NCBI GenBank assembly: GCA_937926205.1
Contig: CALEYL010000041.1
Coordinates: 29,270-93,269 of the forward strand
DNA from: an uncultured Saprospiraceae bacterium
GTDB lineage: Bacteria > Bacteroidota > Bacteroidia > Chitinophagales > Saprospiraceae
Length of the DNA: 64,000 nucleotides
Direction: 5' to 3'
How positions within the stretch are numbered: position 1 is the stretch's first letter; each line of letters starts with the position of its first letter. Shown here piece by piece: positions 25,170-34,050 of this stretch. The translations under genes and the position numbers were made by a program. The notes beneath the pieces are model-generated. The model saw nothing but the letters and a program-made list of their open reading frames with translations. It was not told where the DNA came from and ran no database searches.

Positions 25170-25188
25170 ATTAAGCGTAGTCGAAATG
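25170..25188 (+). repeat. REP-like half element
   Basis: ATTAAGCGTAGTCGAAATG matches the arm GTTGAGCGGAGTCGAAACG at 37001-37019 in 15 of 19 positions. It lies upstream of the TonB receptor gene and downstream of the His-rich gene. The opposite arm is not evident here. Confidence 0.45.
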
Positions 25189-25329
25189 AAGGTGTAATGG
25201 AACGATAAAGCTCAGGCACATGACTAACCAGACGACACTGAATTTGGATGAATTGGATGACCCGATATGTCCATCACCAGGGAGTACACACCGGAGGATC
25301 AATTATCCGGAATAAAAAAGGGAGAAAAG

Positions 25330-25689
25330 TCAGCAGAGAATGGAAATGGGCGGCCCCCGCGGATGCACGTCGCTTGTGACTGACTTAAGATAAACGCGGG
25401 AATAATTTATCCCTGTTGTAACATCCTGTAAATCAGCAACTGGTACGGAAGGTGAGTCGGCGTTGTTGACAAATTGGGCGTAAACGATTCCGCAAAAAGA
25501 GCAGTTTTCAGGCGTATAATGTTCGGGATCGTGGAGGTGAACGCCGGACACGTTACAATGGTGAATGTGATTGTCGTGGTGTAAATGGGCAACGAGGTAG
25601 TGTACATCCTTTGCCAGCAAGGGCAAAAGAAACACAGCCAGCATAAATAAGCTGCTTTTCCTGAAGGGATATGCAGATCGTTTTTTCAC
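25330..25689 (-). CDS. His-rich membrane-anchored protein of the zinc locus
   Basis: The frame has no ATG near its start. I take the GTG at 25689, with a TTG one codon earlier as the alternative, giving about 119 residues. A hydrophobic segment (SSLFMLAVFLLPLLA) is followed by a run rich in His: HYLVAHLHHDNHIHHCNVSGVHLHDPEH, then CSFCG. This suggests a periplasmic zinc or copper site. I do not recognise a named family. It faces away from the Zur-like gene and toward the receptor gene 208 bp on, so it may be first in a minus-strand operon. It shares its upstream region with the Zur-type operator. Confidence 0.6.
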   Translation of the reverse strand: MKKRSAYPFRKSSLFMLAVFLLPLLAKDVHYLVAHLHHDNHIHHCNVSGVHLHDPEHYTPENCSFCGIVYAQFVNNADSPSVPVADLQDVTTGINYSRVYLKSVTSDVHPRGPPISILC

Positions 25690-25743
25690 CAAATCAAGAT
25701 AAACCGAAAATTAAAAAGGATTATAGGGGTAAAACATGTTTTA

Positions 25744-25781
25744 TGCAACATTGTTTCATCTTGTAAAAGTAATTACTTTTG
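25744..25781 (+). promoter_or_regulatory. promoter and putative Zur operator upstream of the Fur-family gene
   Basis: TGCAACATTGTTTCA (25744-25758) is a 7-1-7 palindrome with one mismatch and nearly matches the perfect copy at 26735-26749. It contains TTG (25751-25753) as a -33 element. After a 20-base spacer comes TACTTTTG (25774-25781), an exact -7 box. AAAAGTAATTACTTTT (25765-25780) is a second, perfect palindrome overlapping the -7 box. A repressor bound to either would block this promoter. Confidence 0.7.
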
Positions 25782-25802
25782 CAAAAGCAAAACAAATTTT
25801 TG

Positions 25803-26216
25803 ATGACAACTTCCGCATTAAACATTCTGGCGCAACACAGTCTCCGAAAAACTGCGGTTAGAATGCAGGTACTGGATATTTTCCTTCAGTCCAGGGAAGC
25901 CCTGTCTCACAACGACATTGAATCCCATATTACTCAGGTTGATCGCATAACGCTTTACCGGACTTTGAAGACCTTCGAAGAAAAGGGTCTCATTCACAAA
26001 GCCATTGACGGCGGCGAAAAACTGAAATATGCCCTGTGTTCGGGTCATTGCTCAGAACATGCACACGAGGATCACCATGCGCATTTCCATTGCGACCAGT
26101 GCGGGAAAACATTTTGCATTGAAACCCTGCATATCCCCTCAGTACAGGCGCCTGAGGGTTTTCAGCTGTCAGGCGCCTATCTGGTTCTGAAAGGCACCTG
26201 CGTTTCCTGTAGTTGA
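25803..26216 (+). CDS. Fur family transcriptional regulator, Zur-like
   Basis: The protein has 137 residues from the ATG at 25803; an upstream TTG lies inside the promoter. The N-terminal winged helix includes NDIESHITQVDRITLYRTLKTFEEKGLIHK. The C-terminal dimer and metal domain has HAHEDHHAHFHCDQCGKTFCIE, with a second CxxC near the end (GTCVSCS), so the structural four-Cys zinc site is complete. The extended HAHEDHHAHFHC run and the neighbouring genes favour zinc sensing (Zur) over iron. It would repress uptake genes when zinc is plentiful and probably its own promoter. Confidence 0.88.
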   Translation: MTTSALNILAQHSLRKTAVRMQVLDIFLQSREALSHNDIESHITQVDRITLYRTLKTFEEKGLIHKAIDGGEKLKYALCSGHCSEHAHEDHHAHFHCDQCGKTFCIETLHIPSVQAPEGFQLSGAYLVLKGTCVSCS

Positions 26217-26266
26217 AGAACCGACCGGTATCGAACCTGTTGATCTTCCTCAAAATCCCGCATATC

Positions 26267-26683
26267 ATGAAATATCTTATTTTATCATTCATTGTATTTT
26301 TGGTTTTTGCCTGTAAATCCAGGTCCGAAAGTGTAAACCGCGAGGCAGCATCCAAAATCCATCTAGAATCGGAATCCATCGAAGCAAGTCTGGCCGGAAC
26401 CATAGATTCACTGATCCAGATCAGGAATCAACTTGCCATTCAGGGCAGGGGGCTGACGCCGGAAGAAATTGCTTTCAACAATGAGGTCACAGATATAGAA
26501 GCAAGTATACTACGCTGGCGTGACAATTTTCCGGAAATTGCCCAGGTCTTGCGTGATTCTGCAGGCCACGTACCGGCGTCTGCATCGGACGCATCACCTA
26601 AGCGGATGCTGGATCTCCAGATGGAATTTCGCGACAGCATTCTGGCTATTCAAAAAAGGGTGACGGAGCTACTCCAAAAATAA
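26267..26683 (+). CDS. small lipoprotein between the Zur-like and MerC-like genes
   Basis: The protein has 138 residues from the ATG at 26267. The lipobox is FLVFAC. The rest is helical and charged (SIEASLAGTIDSLIQIRNQLA; MLDLQMEFRDSILAIQKRVTELL), with a possible antiparallel helical pair. I recognise no metal site: there is no Cys after the lipid Cys and few His. It begins 50 bp after the regulator, so the two may share a transcript. The function is unknown. Confidence 0.75.
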   Translation: MKYLILSFIVFLVFACKSRSESVNREAASKIHLESESIEASLAGTIDSLIQIRNQLAIQGRGLTPEEIAFNNEVTDIEASILRWRDNFPEIAQVLRDSAGHVPASASDASPKRMLDLQMEFRDSILAIQKRVTELLQK

Positions 26684-26706
26684 TTCATATTTTTTTTCGC
26701 AGGTGT

Positions 26707-26749
26707 TTGAGAAGCCAATTGAAATCTCTACATTTGCAACAATGTTGCA
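26707..26749 (+). promoter_or_regulatory. promoter with perfect Zur-type operator upstream of the MerC-like gene
   Basis: TTG (26707-26709), a 19-base spacer and TACATTTG (26729-26736) form a full Bacteroidota promoter. TGCAACAATGTTGCA (26735-26749) is a perfect 7-1-7 palindrome covering the end of the -7 box and the expected transcription start. The ATG follows at 26753, so the leader is about 10 bases. The palindrome shares its half-site with the element at 25744-25758. Confidence 0.75.
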
Positions 26750-26752
26750 TCT

Positions 26753-27223
26753 ATGAAATCAAAATTTATAAGCATCAACGCCGATTTTGCAGGCTTTATG
26801 GCTTCTATGCTTTGCGCAATTCACTGTGCGGCGCTGCCTTTTGTGTTGACGCTGGGCACTTTAAGTAATTTAGCCTGGCTGGAGCACGGGCTGATTGAGG
26901 TTGTTTTCATCACTTTGAGCATCATCATTGCTTCCTGGTCTTTGCTGAGGAGTTACTTTCTGCACCACCGTTCTATGCAGGCGATTTTGCTTGTTGCAGT
27001 GGGGTTTGCAGTGATTATTGGCAGTCGGTTTGTAAATGGTGACGGAGAACACTGGCTGACAATGGCCGGCGGCCTCATCATTGCAGCTGCGCACACCCTG
27101 AACTGGCGGTTGTTGTCGCAATGCAAAGTCTGTCACAGTACTTCCTGCAGCCACACCGTTGAAGAAGAACAAATCGATCTTTCGAAAATACTTCAACCGG
27201 ATTCTGAAAAAATCACCGCGTAG
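26753..27223 (+). CDS. MerC-like membrane protein
   Basis: The protein has 156 residues with four membrane segments. The first contains MLCAIHCAALP (Cys21, Cys25), the metal-binding pair of MerC domain proteins. The C-terminal tail has CKVCHSTSCSH, a further metal-binding cluster. MerC proteins were described in mercury uptake; in Bacteroidota these stand-alone copies usually sit next to Fur-family genes. The palindrome on its promoter suggests Zur control and hence a role in zinc transport or sensing. That is inference. Confidence 0.85.
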   Translation: MKSKFISINADFAGFMASMLCAIHCAALPFVLTLGTLSNLAWLEHGLIEVVFITLSIIIASWSLLRSYFLHHRSMQAILLVAVGFAVIIGSRFVNGDGEHWLTMAGGLIIAAAHTLNWRLLSQCKVCHSTSCSHTVEEEQIDLSKILQPDSEKITA

Positions 27224-27265
27224 ATGGGCTTGTAAAACTGCCGATTCTGCCTGATACGACCCACT

Positions 27266-28408
27266 ATGCGCATCACTTCAAAACTTCCCAATGTCGGCAC
27301 CACCATTTTTACAGTGATGTCGGCGCTGGCTCAGGAGCACGGAGCCATCAATCTGGCTCAGGGGTTTCCGGATTTTCCGACGTCCGACAAATTAAACGAC
27401 CTGGTTTACCATTACATGAGCAGCGGTTTCAACCAGTACGCACCCATGCCGGGTTTGCCTGCTCTCCGCAACCGCATTGCGGAAAAAATTGGTTTGATGC
27501 ACCACGCCGCAGTCGACCCCTTATCGGAAATTACAATCACAGCCGGCGCAACGCAGGCGCTTTTTACCGCTATTGCCACATTTATCAGCCCGGGCGACGA
27601 GGTTATCCTGCTGGAGCCTGCTTACGATTCTTACCGGCCCTCGGTGGAGGTTTGCGGTGGAAAAGCAGTCATTTATGAATTGGAGTTCCCGGATTACCGC
27701 GTTAATTGGGAGGATTTGCAGCAATTGATTGGTCCGAAAACGCGGATGATCATCATCAACACCCCGCACAATCCGGCCGGCTCGCTGTTTACGGATGCCG
27801 ATATGAAGGCGCTAGCAGAGCTCACTACAGGTACGGATATTCTGATCCTCAGCGATGAAGTTTATGAACACCTGGTTTTCGACGGACAGGAACACCATAG
27901 TGTGTTGCGCTATCCGGAACTTCGGGCACGCAGCCTGGCGGTCTACTCTTTTGGAAAAACTTTCCACAATACCGGCTGGAAAATCGGCTATTGTGTGGCG
28001 CCGCCTGCTTTAAGTGCTGAATTCCGGAAAGTTCACCAATTCAATGTCTTTTCCGTAAATACCCCGGTCCAGCATGCACTGGCTGATTTTCTGGCCGACC
28101 CCGCAGAATACCTGGAGTTGTCTTCTTTTTACCAGCAAAAGCGCGATTTTTTCCGAAACGCCATGGCTTCAAGTCGCCTGCGCCCTTTGAATTGCAGCGG
28201 CTCCTATTTTCAGTTATTCGACTACAGTGCCATCAGCAAGGAATCTGATGAAACATTTGCCCAACGCCTGACGACGGAATACGGGGTAGCCGCAATTCCG
28301 GTGTCCGTATTCTACAGCAGCAAAAAAGATGACCGTGTAATCCGGCTTTGTTTTGCCAAAAAAGAGGAGACACTTGCGCAGGCGGGCGCTAAGTTGAGGG
28401 TGGTTTAG
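27266..28408 (+). CDS. pyridoxal-phosphate aminotransferase, methionine aminotransferase type (YbdL-like)
   Basis: The protein has 380 residues, the class I/II aminotransferase fold. Motifs visible are NLAQGFPDFP at the N terminus, QYAPMPGLPALR, NTPHNPAGS (Asn169), LSDEVYEHL (Asp197, Tyr200), and the PLP lysine Lys231 in SFGKTFHNTGWKIGY. The pattern matches the methionine/glutamine transaminase subgroup (YbdL, KAT III). It moves amino groups between methionine or aromatic amino acids and oxo acids, and may act in methionine salvage. It starts 42 bp after the MerC-like gene. Confidence 0.88.
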   Translation: MRITSKLPNVGTTIFTVMSALAQEHGAINLAQGFPDFPTSDKLNDLVYHYMSSGFNQYAPMPGLPALRNRIAEKIGLMHHAAVDPLSEITITAGATQALFTAIATFISPGDEVILLEPAYDSYRPSVEVCGGKAVIYELEFPDYRVNWEDLQQLIGPKTRMIIINTPHNPAGSLFTDADMKALAELTTGTDILILSDEVYEHLVFDGQEHHSVLRYPELRARSLAVYSFGKTFHNTGWKIGYCVAPPALSAEFRKVHQFNVFSVNTPVQHALADFLADPAEYLELSSFYQQKRDFFRNAMASSRLRPLNCSGSYFQLFDYSAISKESDETFAQRLTTEYGVAAIPVSVFYSSKKDDRVIRLCFAKKEETLAQAGAKLRVV

Positions 28409-28739
28409 GGGGCGGGCAGGGCCGCCTCGCGCCAGCAGTGATGGTAAATTCCGGTAATGACAGTCGAAAATCTTTTATGAAGTAGTGGTCTCATGCCAAA
28501 ATAGTGTCTTAAAACTGACTTTTTGAATTTCCTTCTGTTATTGCGATCATTTTTTTATTTGATCAAAGCATCTTTTTTAGCTTTGCTACGTTGAATCATA
28601 AGAGCAAGTAAAAATATTGCCTGTCTGGTAATCAGTAGCGCCATTTTTTATTTTGTTGCAACAACAGCGATTAGAAGGGGCAGGGCCGTATGCTTAGAGC
28701 GGCAGTGACCGATTGATCAGGAAAGATTTCTGCAATACT
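28409..28739. other. intergenic region, AT-rich, with a possible promoter
   Basis: No gene is seen. GGCAGGGCCG occurs at both ends (near 28416 and 28680). TAGCTTTG (28578-28585) matches the -7 consensus, but the nearest TTG upstream is only 16 bases away. TTGTTGCAACAA (28653-28664) is a short palindrome with a layout different from the Zur-type boxes. Confidence 0.4.
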
Positions 28740-29447
28740 ATGGGACGCTTAATAAGCATCGGAATGCTGGTTTTGTGCATGTGGTCGTGCGAACAGGAAA
28801 CGGTTCGCAGGGATGACTATGATGTGCAGGGCATTGATGTGTCCCATTATCAATCCCTCGTCAATTGGGATACTGTTGCAGCACAGGACATTGCTTTTGC
28901 ATTTGTAAAAGCAACAGAAGGGCTGACCATCCGCGATTCCATGTTTTGCCAGAACTGGTCAGAAATGCAGCGCGTTGGCATCAAACGGGGCGCCTATCAT
29001 TTTTACCACCCTTCTCTGTCGGCTGAAATGCAGGCGCGTAACTTCATGCAATCGGTTGAACTGGGCCTGGGCGATCTCCCTCCGGTACTGGATGTTGAGG
29101 TTGTGGAAGGTGTTTCCAAAGTTGCGCTTCTGGCATCTATGCGGCATTGGCTCTATCTGATTGAGATCAAGTACAATGTAAAGCCCATCATCTATACCAA
29201 TCTGGTTTTTTACAACAAATATTTAGCGGGCCATTTTAAGGACTATCCGCTCTGGATTGCCCGATATGGACGCCGGCAGCCAACCCTTGCCTGTGGCCGG
29301 GAATGGTCGCTCTGGCAGTACGGCAGCGCCGGAAGACTCCGGGGTATAAAGGGAAATGTCGATTTTAATGTTTTCAAAGGAGATATGTTCCAGTTGGAGG
29401 AAATGTGCATCAATACGGGGGTTGTTGTAAGCGAGGCAGCGTATTAA
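28740..29447 (+). CDS. GH25 family lysozyme, lipoprotein
   Basis: The protein has 235 residues from the ATG at 28740. The lipobox is LCMWSC. The GH25 barrel starts GIDVSHYQSLVNWD, with the catalytic DxE pair in PVLDVEVVEG. The family string FAFVKATEGLTIRD, RGAYHFYHP and PIIYTNLVFY are all present, as is the closing SLWQYG...VDFNVF. It should cleave the glycan chain of peptidoglycan as an N-acetylmuramidase. A surface or periplasmic lipoprotein form fits cell-wall turnover or prey attack. Confidence 0.9.
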   Translation: MGRLISIGMLVLCMWSCEQETVRRDDYDVQGIDVSHYQSLVNWDTVAAQDIAFAFVKATEGLTIRDSMFCQNWSEMQRVGIKRGAYHFYHPSLSAEMQARNFMQSVELGLGDLPPVLDVEVVEGVSKVALLASMRHWLYLIEIKYNVKPIIYTNLVFYNKYLAGHFKDYPLWIARYGRRQPTLACGREWSLWQYGSAGRLRGIKGNVDFNVFKGDMFQLEEMCINTGVVVSEAAY

Positions 29448-29543
29448 TCCCCCGATATTCTCTCCCCGTCGAAAAACTTTCCACGCTACCAATATTTTCT
29501 GGTGATTTGGAGTTATTGCAACCTGATCCAAAATCACCTGACT

Positions 29544-30671
29544 ATGACAAAAGTGCAAAACTTTTTTCTGTTCTGCTCGGGGGTCGAGCAATCCATCCTG
29601 GAGAAATGTCCTTCAGACCGCAACAAGTATATGGGCATTGGGGCAACCGTGTTTTTTACCGGGGTACTGGCTTTTTTTTCCTCAGGCTACGCTTTGTATA
29701 CCGTGTTTGACTCTTACCTTGCCTCCATTGTTTTTGGGGCTGTTTGGGGGCTCATGATTTTCAATCTCGACCGCTATATCGTTCTGAGTATGAAGAGCAA
29801 CGGTAAGTGGTGGCGCGACTGGCTGGTGGCCATGCCGCGGCTTGCCCTGGCTATTTTGCTTGCCCTTGTTATTTCCAAGCCACTGGAAATGAAGATTTTT
29901 GAAAAAGAAATCCAGGCGGAACTGGTGATCATGGAGCAGGAGGTTTTCAAAGCACAGGAGGATGGACTGAAAGCGCGCTACGAAGCACAGATTGCAGGAG
30001 AGCGTACACAGGTGGCAGCCCTGAAAGCAGAAATTGCCCTGAAAGCAGCAGCACGCGATACGCTTGTCAAACAAGCCGTGCAGGAGGCAGATGGTACCGG
30101 CGGATCGGGCCACAAAAATCTTGGCCCTATTTACAAGGCTAAAAAAGCAGAAGCCGATAAAGCACAATTAGAACTGGATCAGCTTATTGCGTTGAATCAA
30201 CCCATCATCACTGAAAAAGAAAATTCTATAAAAGCACTGGAAACCACCATCCAGACTGAAATCGCCAACCTGAAACGCGGGGGTTACGATGGCCTGGCTT
30301 CCCGGATGGAAGCGCTTTCGAGGCTGGGCGCGAATAGTCTGGCAATATTATACGCCAGCCTGTTCATTACGCTGCTGTTCATCGCTATCGAAACAGCGCC
30401 AATTATGGTGAAACTCATTTCTTACCGAAGCCCTTATGATTACCTCCTTCACGAACACGAACAAGTGTTTGAAATGGCGACGCTTGAGTCTACAACCCTG
30501 CGTGCCAATACCGTGCATAACAAGCTGAAATACAATACAGATACGGGTCGCTATCTGGTTGCAGCCAGGATCTCTGCCGAAAAAGCCCTTATTGATCATA
30601 AACTGAAAGAGAAGCTCGAAGATTTGAAAAACAAGCCCTATAACTGGACGTTGGGAAAAATGGGAGAATAA
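29544..30671 (+). CDS. DUF4407 domain membrane protein
   Basis: The protein has 375 residues from the ATG at 29544. Two membrane segments lie at about 30-75, followed by NLDRYIVLSMK, a third segment (PRLALAILLALVISKPLEMKIFEKEI) with the DUF4407 signature, then about 140 residues of coiled coil. A last segment follows (LAILYASLFITLLFIAIETAPIMVKL). DUF4407 proteins are common in Bacteroidota, and their function is unknown. The coiled coil could be periplasmic. Confidence 0.85.
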   Translation: MTKVQNFFLFCSGVEQSILEKCPSDRNKYMGIGATVFFTGVLAFFSSGYALYTVFDSYLASIVFGAVWGLMIFNLDRYIVLSMKSNGKWWRDWLVAMPRLALAILLALVISKPLEMKIFEKEIQAELVIMEQEVFKAQEDGLKARYEAQIAGERTQVAALKAEIALKAAARDTLVKQAVQEADGTGGSGHKNLGPIYKAKKAEADKAQLELDQLIALNQPIITEKENSIKALETTIQTEIANLKRGGYDGLASRMEALSRLGANSLAILYASLFITLLFIAIETAPIMVKLISYRSPYDYLLHEHEQVFEMATLESTTLRANTVHNKLKYNTDTGRYLVAARISAEKALIDHKLKEKLEDLKNKPYNWTLGKMGE

Positions 30672-30679
30672 GCCTCTTT

Positions 30680-30728
30680 GAACGGGTGCAGTAAAAGTCC
30701 AAACACTTTCTTACTTTTGCACCCGTTC
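30680..30728 (+). promoter_or_regulatory. inverted repeat enclosing a -7 box before the DUF2723 gene
   Basis: GAACGGGTGCA (30680-30690) and TGCACCCGTTC (30718-30728) are perfect 11-bp arms. Inside, AAAAGT and ACTTT can extend the pairing. The exact -7 box TACTTTTG (30712-30719) overlaps the right arm. No TTG lies at the usual distance. The gene starts at 30747. The element could be an operator, or a hairpin ending the DUF4407 transcript nine bases upstream. Confidence 0.55.
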
Positions 30729-30746
30729 AACAACCCAACCGCTCAC

Positions 30747-33700
30747 ATGAATTTTACCAAACGCATACATTTACTGGCAGGATGGCTCGTTTTTGCCGTA
30801 GCCGCAATTGTTTTTTACCTTTCTGCCGAGCGCACCGGAAGTCTCTGGGATTGCGGCGAATTCATTCTTGGAGCCTATAAACTCCAGGTCGTCCACCCGC
30901 CGGGAGCACCTTTGTTTCTGATCATTGGCCGCCTGTTTACCTGGGTAGCCACACTTTTGTCGGATAATCCGGAGAATATTGCTTTTTCCGTCAACCTTAT
31001 GTCAGGAATAAGCACGGCTTTCACAGCAGCGTTTGTAGCCTGGGTTACCATGATCCTTGGTAAAATGACTTTTGTGGGTCGCGAAGGGGATTTGGATATG
31101 CCGCAAACCATCGCAACAGCGGGTGCAGGCATTGTTGCCGGTTTGGCTACGGCGTTCTGCTCTTCCATCTGGTTTTCAGCTGTAGAAGGTGAAGTTTATG
31201 CCATGTCTACGTTTTTTACGGCGGTGACTTTGTGGACCATGATCAAATGGTACAGCCTGCCCGATACGCCTCAGACGGATCGCTGGCTGATACTTACCGT
31301 CTATGTTGCCGGTTTGTCAATGGGGGTCCACTTGTTGAGTTTGCTGACCTTTCCGGCACTGGCCATTTTCTACTACTACAAAAAATACGAAAAACATACC
31401 TTTTGGGGCATGGCTTTGGCTGCCGGTATTGGCGTCGTTATCATTGCCGTTGTTCAAAAACTCATCATTGTGGGCATTCCCGTGCTTTGGAGCTACATGG
31501 AATTGCTCATGGTAAATGGCTTTGGTTTGCCATTCCATACAGGGCTGATTCCCACGCTGCTGATTACAGGCGGCCTGTTGTATCTGGGGTTGTACATGGC
31601 ACATAAAAATCAAAATGCCCTGCTTCAAAATGTGATGATGGGATTGGTGATGCTGGTCATCTCCTTTTCTACTATTGGCGTTGTACTCATCCGCGCCAAT
31701 GCAGAGCCGCCGGTAAACATGAACGCGCCGAATGACGCCATGCGTTTGATTCCTTACCTGAACCGCGAGCAATACGGCGAACGGGCACTTTTGTACGGGC
31801 CGCATTTTGATGCAAAACCAGAAGATACCGAAATCAGCGACCGCTATGGGCGTGTTGACGATCACTACGAAATTACCGATTATAAAATCAGCCTCATTTA
31901 CGCCGATAAAGACAAGATGTTATTTCCGCGGATGAGCGATAATACACAGGGTCGTCCGGATTTGTACCGCCGCTGGATGGATTTGCCACCCAATAGCCGC
32001 CGCAAGCCGGATATGGGCGACAACCTTAAGTTTATGTTCCAGTACCAGTTGGGCTGGATGTACTGGCGCTATTTCATGTGGAACTTCTCCGGCCGCCAAA
32101 ATGGCGAACAGGGCTTCGAACCCTGGGACAAATCGAGCGGCCACTGGATCAGCGGCATCAAGGCGCTGGATGCCATGCGCCTGGGCAATCAGGACAAGCT
32201 GCCTGATACCATGAAAAACAACAAGGCACGCAATACCTATTACATGTTGCCCTTCCTCTTTGGACTACTGGGCTTGTTTTTCCACTTCCAGCGAAGGCCG
32301 AGTGAAGCGATGGGTCTGATGGCGCTGTTTGTCATCACGGGGATAGGCATTGTCATTTATTCCAACCAACCGCCCAATGAGCCCCGGGAACGAGACTACG
32401 TTCTGGTGGGGTCGTTCTTTACTTATTGTATCTGGATTGGCCTTGCCGTGATCGCCTTGTATCAATGGCTAAAAGAGCTAAAAGTACCTTCCGGAGCGGC
32501 AACAGCACTGCTGTCTACGGCGCTGGTTTTTTCAGCCCCATACCTGATGCTGACCCAAAATTTTGACGACCACAGCCGCAGCGAGCACAAAGCTTCCCGC
32601 GATTATGCGAAGAACTTCCTCGAATCCTGCGCCGAAAACGCCATCATTTTTACCTATGGCGACAACGATACTTATCCGTTGTGGTATGCTCAGGAAGTAG
32701 AAAATATCCGGACGGATGTTCGCGTGGTCAACCTCAGTCTGATTGCCGTCGATTGGTACATCGACCTCTTACGCCGCAAGGTCAACAAGTCGGAGCCCAT
32801 CAAAATGACCATACCATCTGATGCCTATCGCGGTAAGCAACGCAATCAGGTGTTTTACTATGGCAACGGTTCCAGGGAGATGTCTTTGCAGGAGTTGCTG
32901 AGCTTTATTGGATCTGACGCCAGCAAAGTGAAATTACAGGGCCGTGATTATGAGACTTTCCCCAGCAAAAATGTTTACCTGCCGGTGAACAGGGAAGCAG
33001 CGCTGCAAAGCGGCGCCATTAGTGCGAATGACACGGCAATAGTTGACCGTATTCCGTTGAATGTCAATAAAGATCAATTGCTGAAAGACGATCTGGCGGT
33101 GCTTGACATCATTGGTTCCAATTTGTGGGAACGTCCGATTTATTTTGCCGTAACCTGCCGGCCTGAAAAACTTTTCGGTCTTGACGATTACATGCAACTG
33201 GAAGGGCTGGGCATCCGCATTGTTCCGGTAAAAACGGCCAGCGATCCAACCTACGGCATGATCGGAAAAGGTCGTGTGAATACCGAAGCGATGTATAAAA
33301 ACATCATGGAGAAATTCCAGTGGGGCAATTTTGACAAAAAAGATTTGTTTGTCGACCGCAGCTACGCACCAAGTGTTCAGAGCATACAATTGGCCATACG
33401 CCGCGCCGCTTTTGCGCTTTTGCGCGAAAACAAAAAGGACAAAGCTTTAAATTTGATTGACAAGTATTTTGAGTCGTTCCCGCACATGAATTTCCCTTAC
33501 GACTACCGCACGATGTACATGCTTTCTGTCTACTTCCAGGCAGGCGCTTATGACAAAGCGAAGCCGCATCTTGAAATATTGGCGAAACAGACGCAGCAAT
33601 ACCTGGCATATTATGCTTCTGTCCCCGGCTCCATTCTCGATACGAGCTATCGCAACGAGTTTGATGCGACTTATCAGACCATGCAGAACATCATGTCGGA

Positions 33701-33806
33701 AGCGCGTCGGGCAAATGACGAACCTTTTGTAGAGGACCTGGAAAAGATGTTCAGTGCATACATCACGACCCCGGCTGTGCCGGAAATGGATACTTTGCTG
33801 GATTAA
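30747..33806 (+). CDS. DUF2723 family membrane glycosyltransferase-like protein
   Basis: The protein has 1019 residues from the ATG at 30747. The first part has about 12 membrane segments. The conserved DUF2723 start is LSAERTGSLWDCGEFILGAYKLQVVHPPGAPLF, which resembles protein O-mannosyltransferases with acidic residues in the first loop. From about residue 610 the chain is soluble and exported, with YGDNDTYPLWYAQEV and a helical C terminus. It is probably a GT-C type enzyme that adds sugars to exported proteins or lipids. The donor and acceptor are unknown. Upstream in-frame codons lie in the inverted repeat, so the ATG at 30747 is preferred. Confidence 0.88.
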   Translation: MNFTKRIHLLAGWLVFAVAAIVFYLSAERTGSLWDCGEFILGAYKLQVVHPPGAPLFLIIGRLFTWVATLLSDNPENIAFSVNLMSGISTAFTAAFVAWVTMILGKMTFVGREGDLDMPQTIATAGAGIVAGLATAFCSSIWFSAVEGEVYAMSTFFTAVTLWTMIKWYSLPDTPQTDRWLILTVYVAGLSMGVHLLSLLTFPALAIFYYYKKYEKHTFWGMALAAGIGVVIIAVVQKLIIVGIPVLWSYMELLMVNGFGLPFHTGLIPTLLITGGLLYLGLYMAHKNQNALLQNVMMGLVMLVISFSTIGVVLIRANAEPPVNMNAPNDAMRLIPYLNREQYGERALLYGPHFDAKPEDTEISDRYGRVDDHYEITDYKISLIYADKDKMLFPRMSDNTQGRPDLYRRWMDLPPNSRRKPDMGDNLKFMFQYQLGWMYWRYFMWNFSGRQNGEQGFEPWDKSSGHWISGIKALDAMRLGNQDKLPDTMKNNKARNTYYMLPFLFGLLGLFFHFQRRPSEAMGLMALFVITGIGIVIYSNQPPNEPRERDYVLVGSFFTYCIWIGLAVIALYQWLKELKVPSGAATALLSTALVFSAPYLMLTQNFDDHSRSEHKASRDYAKNFLESCAENAIIFTYGDNDTYPLWYAQEVENIRTDVRVVNLSLIAVDWYIDLLRRKVNKSEPIKMTIPSDAYRGKQRNQVFYYGNGSREMSLQELLSFIGSDASKVKLQGRDYETFPSKNVYLPVNREAALQSGAISANDTAIVDRIPLNVNKDQLLKDDLAVLDIIGSNLWERPIYFAVTCRPEKLFGLDDYMQLEGLGIRIVPVKTASDPTYGMIGKGRVNTEAMYKNIMEKFQWGNFDKKDLFVDRSYAPSVQSIQLAIRRAAFALLRENKKDKALNLIDKYFESFPHMNFPYDYRTMYMLSVYFQAGAYDKAKPHLEILAKQTQQYLAYYASVPGSILDTSYRNEFDATYQTMQNIMSEARRANDEPFVEDLEKMFSAYITTPAVPEMDTLLD

Positions 33807-33869
33807 TGAGCCGTTACATGATTGACTGGCCATAGTCTGTAATCAAAGAAGATGGGGCCTCAAAAGTGG

Positions 33870-33888
33870 GCAAGGGGCAAATTTGCAA
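33870..33888 (+). repeat. GCAAGGGGCAAATTTGCAA repeat, copy 1
   Basis: This 19-bp sequence is repeated exactly on the minus strand at 61671-61689. It lies in the gap between the DUF2723 and rpiB genes, which also holds a small CCCGC-TGA-GCGGG hairpin at 33945-33957. Confidence 0.55.
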
Positions 33889-34050
33889 TAGATAATGAAA
33901 CGGTTTTTCAATAGTAAACTGTTTTTCGGGATAAATTTTGCCCTCCCGCTGAGCGGGACAAGTTTTGCCAATTTGCATATTGCTTTTTGAGGTAATTGCT
34001 TCTCTTATCCCCGGTACTAACTTTTACTAAGATGGTTAAAACCAATAGCT

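Noticed and set aside
28653..28664. TTGTTGCAACAA palindrome as a third Zur-type box
   Set aside because: The half-sites are arranged the other way round (TGTTGCA then TGCAACA, overlapping), so the spacing does not match the two boxes in the zinc locus.
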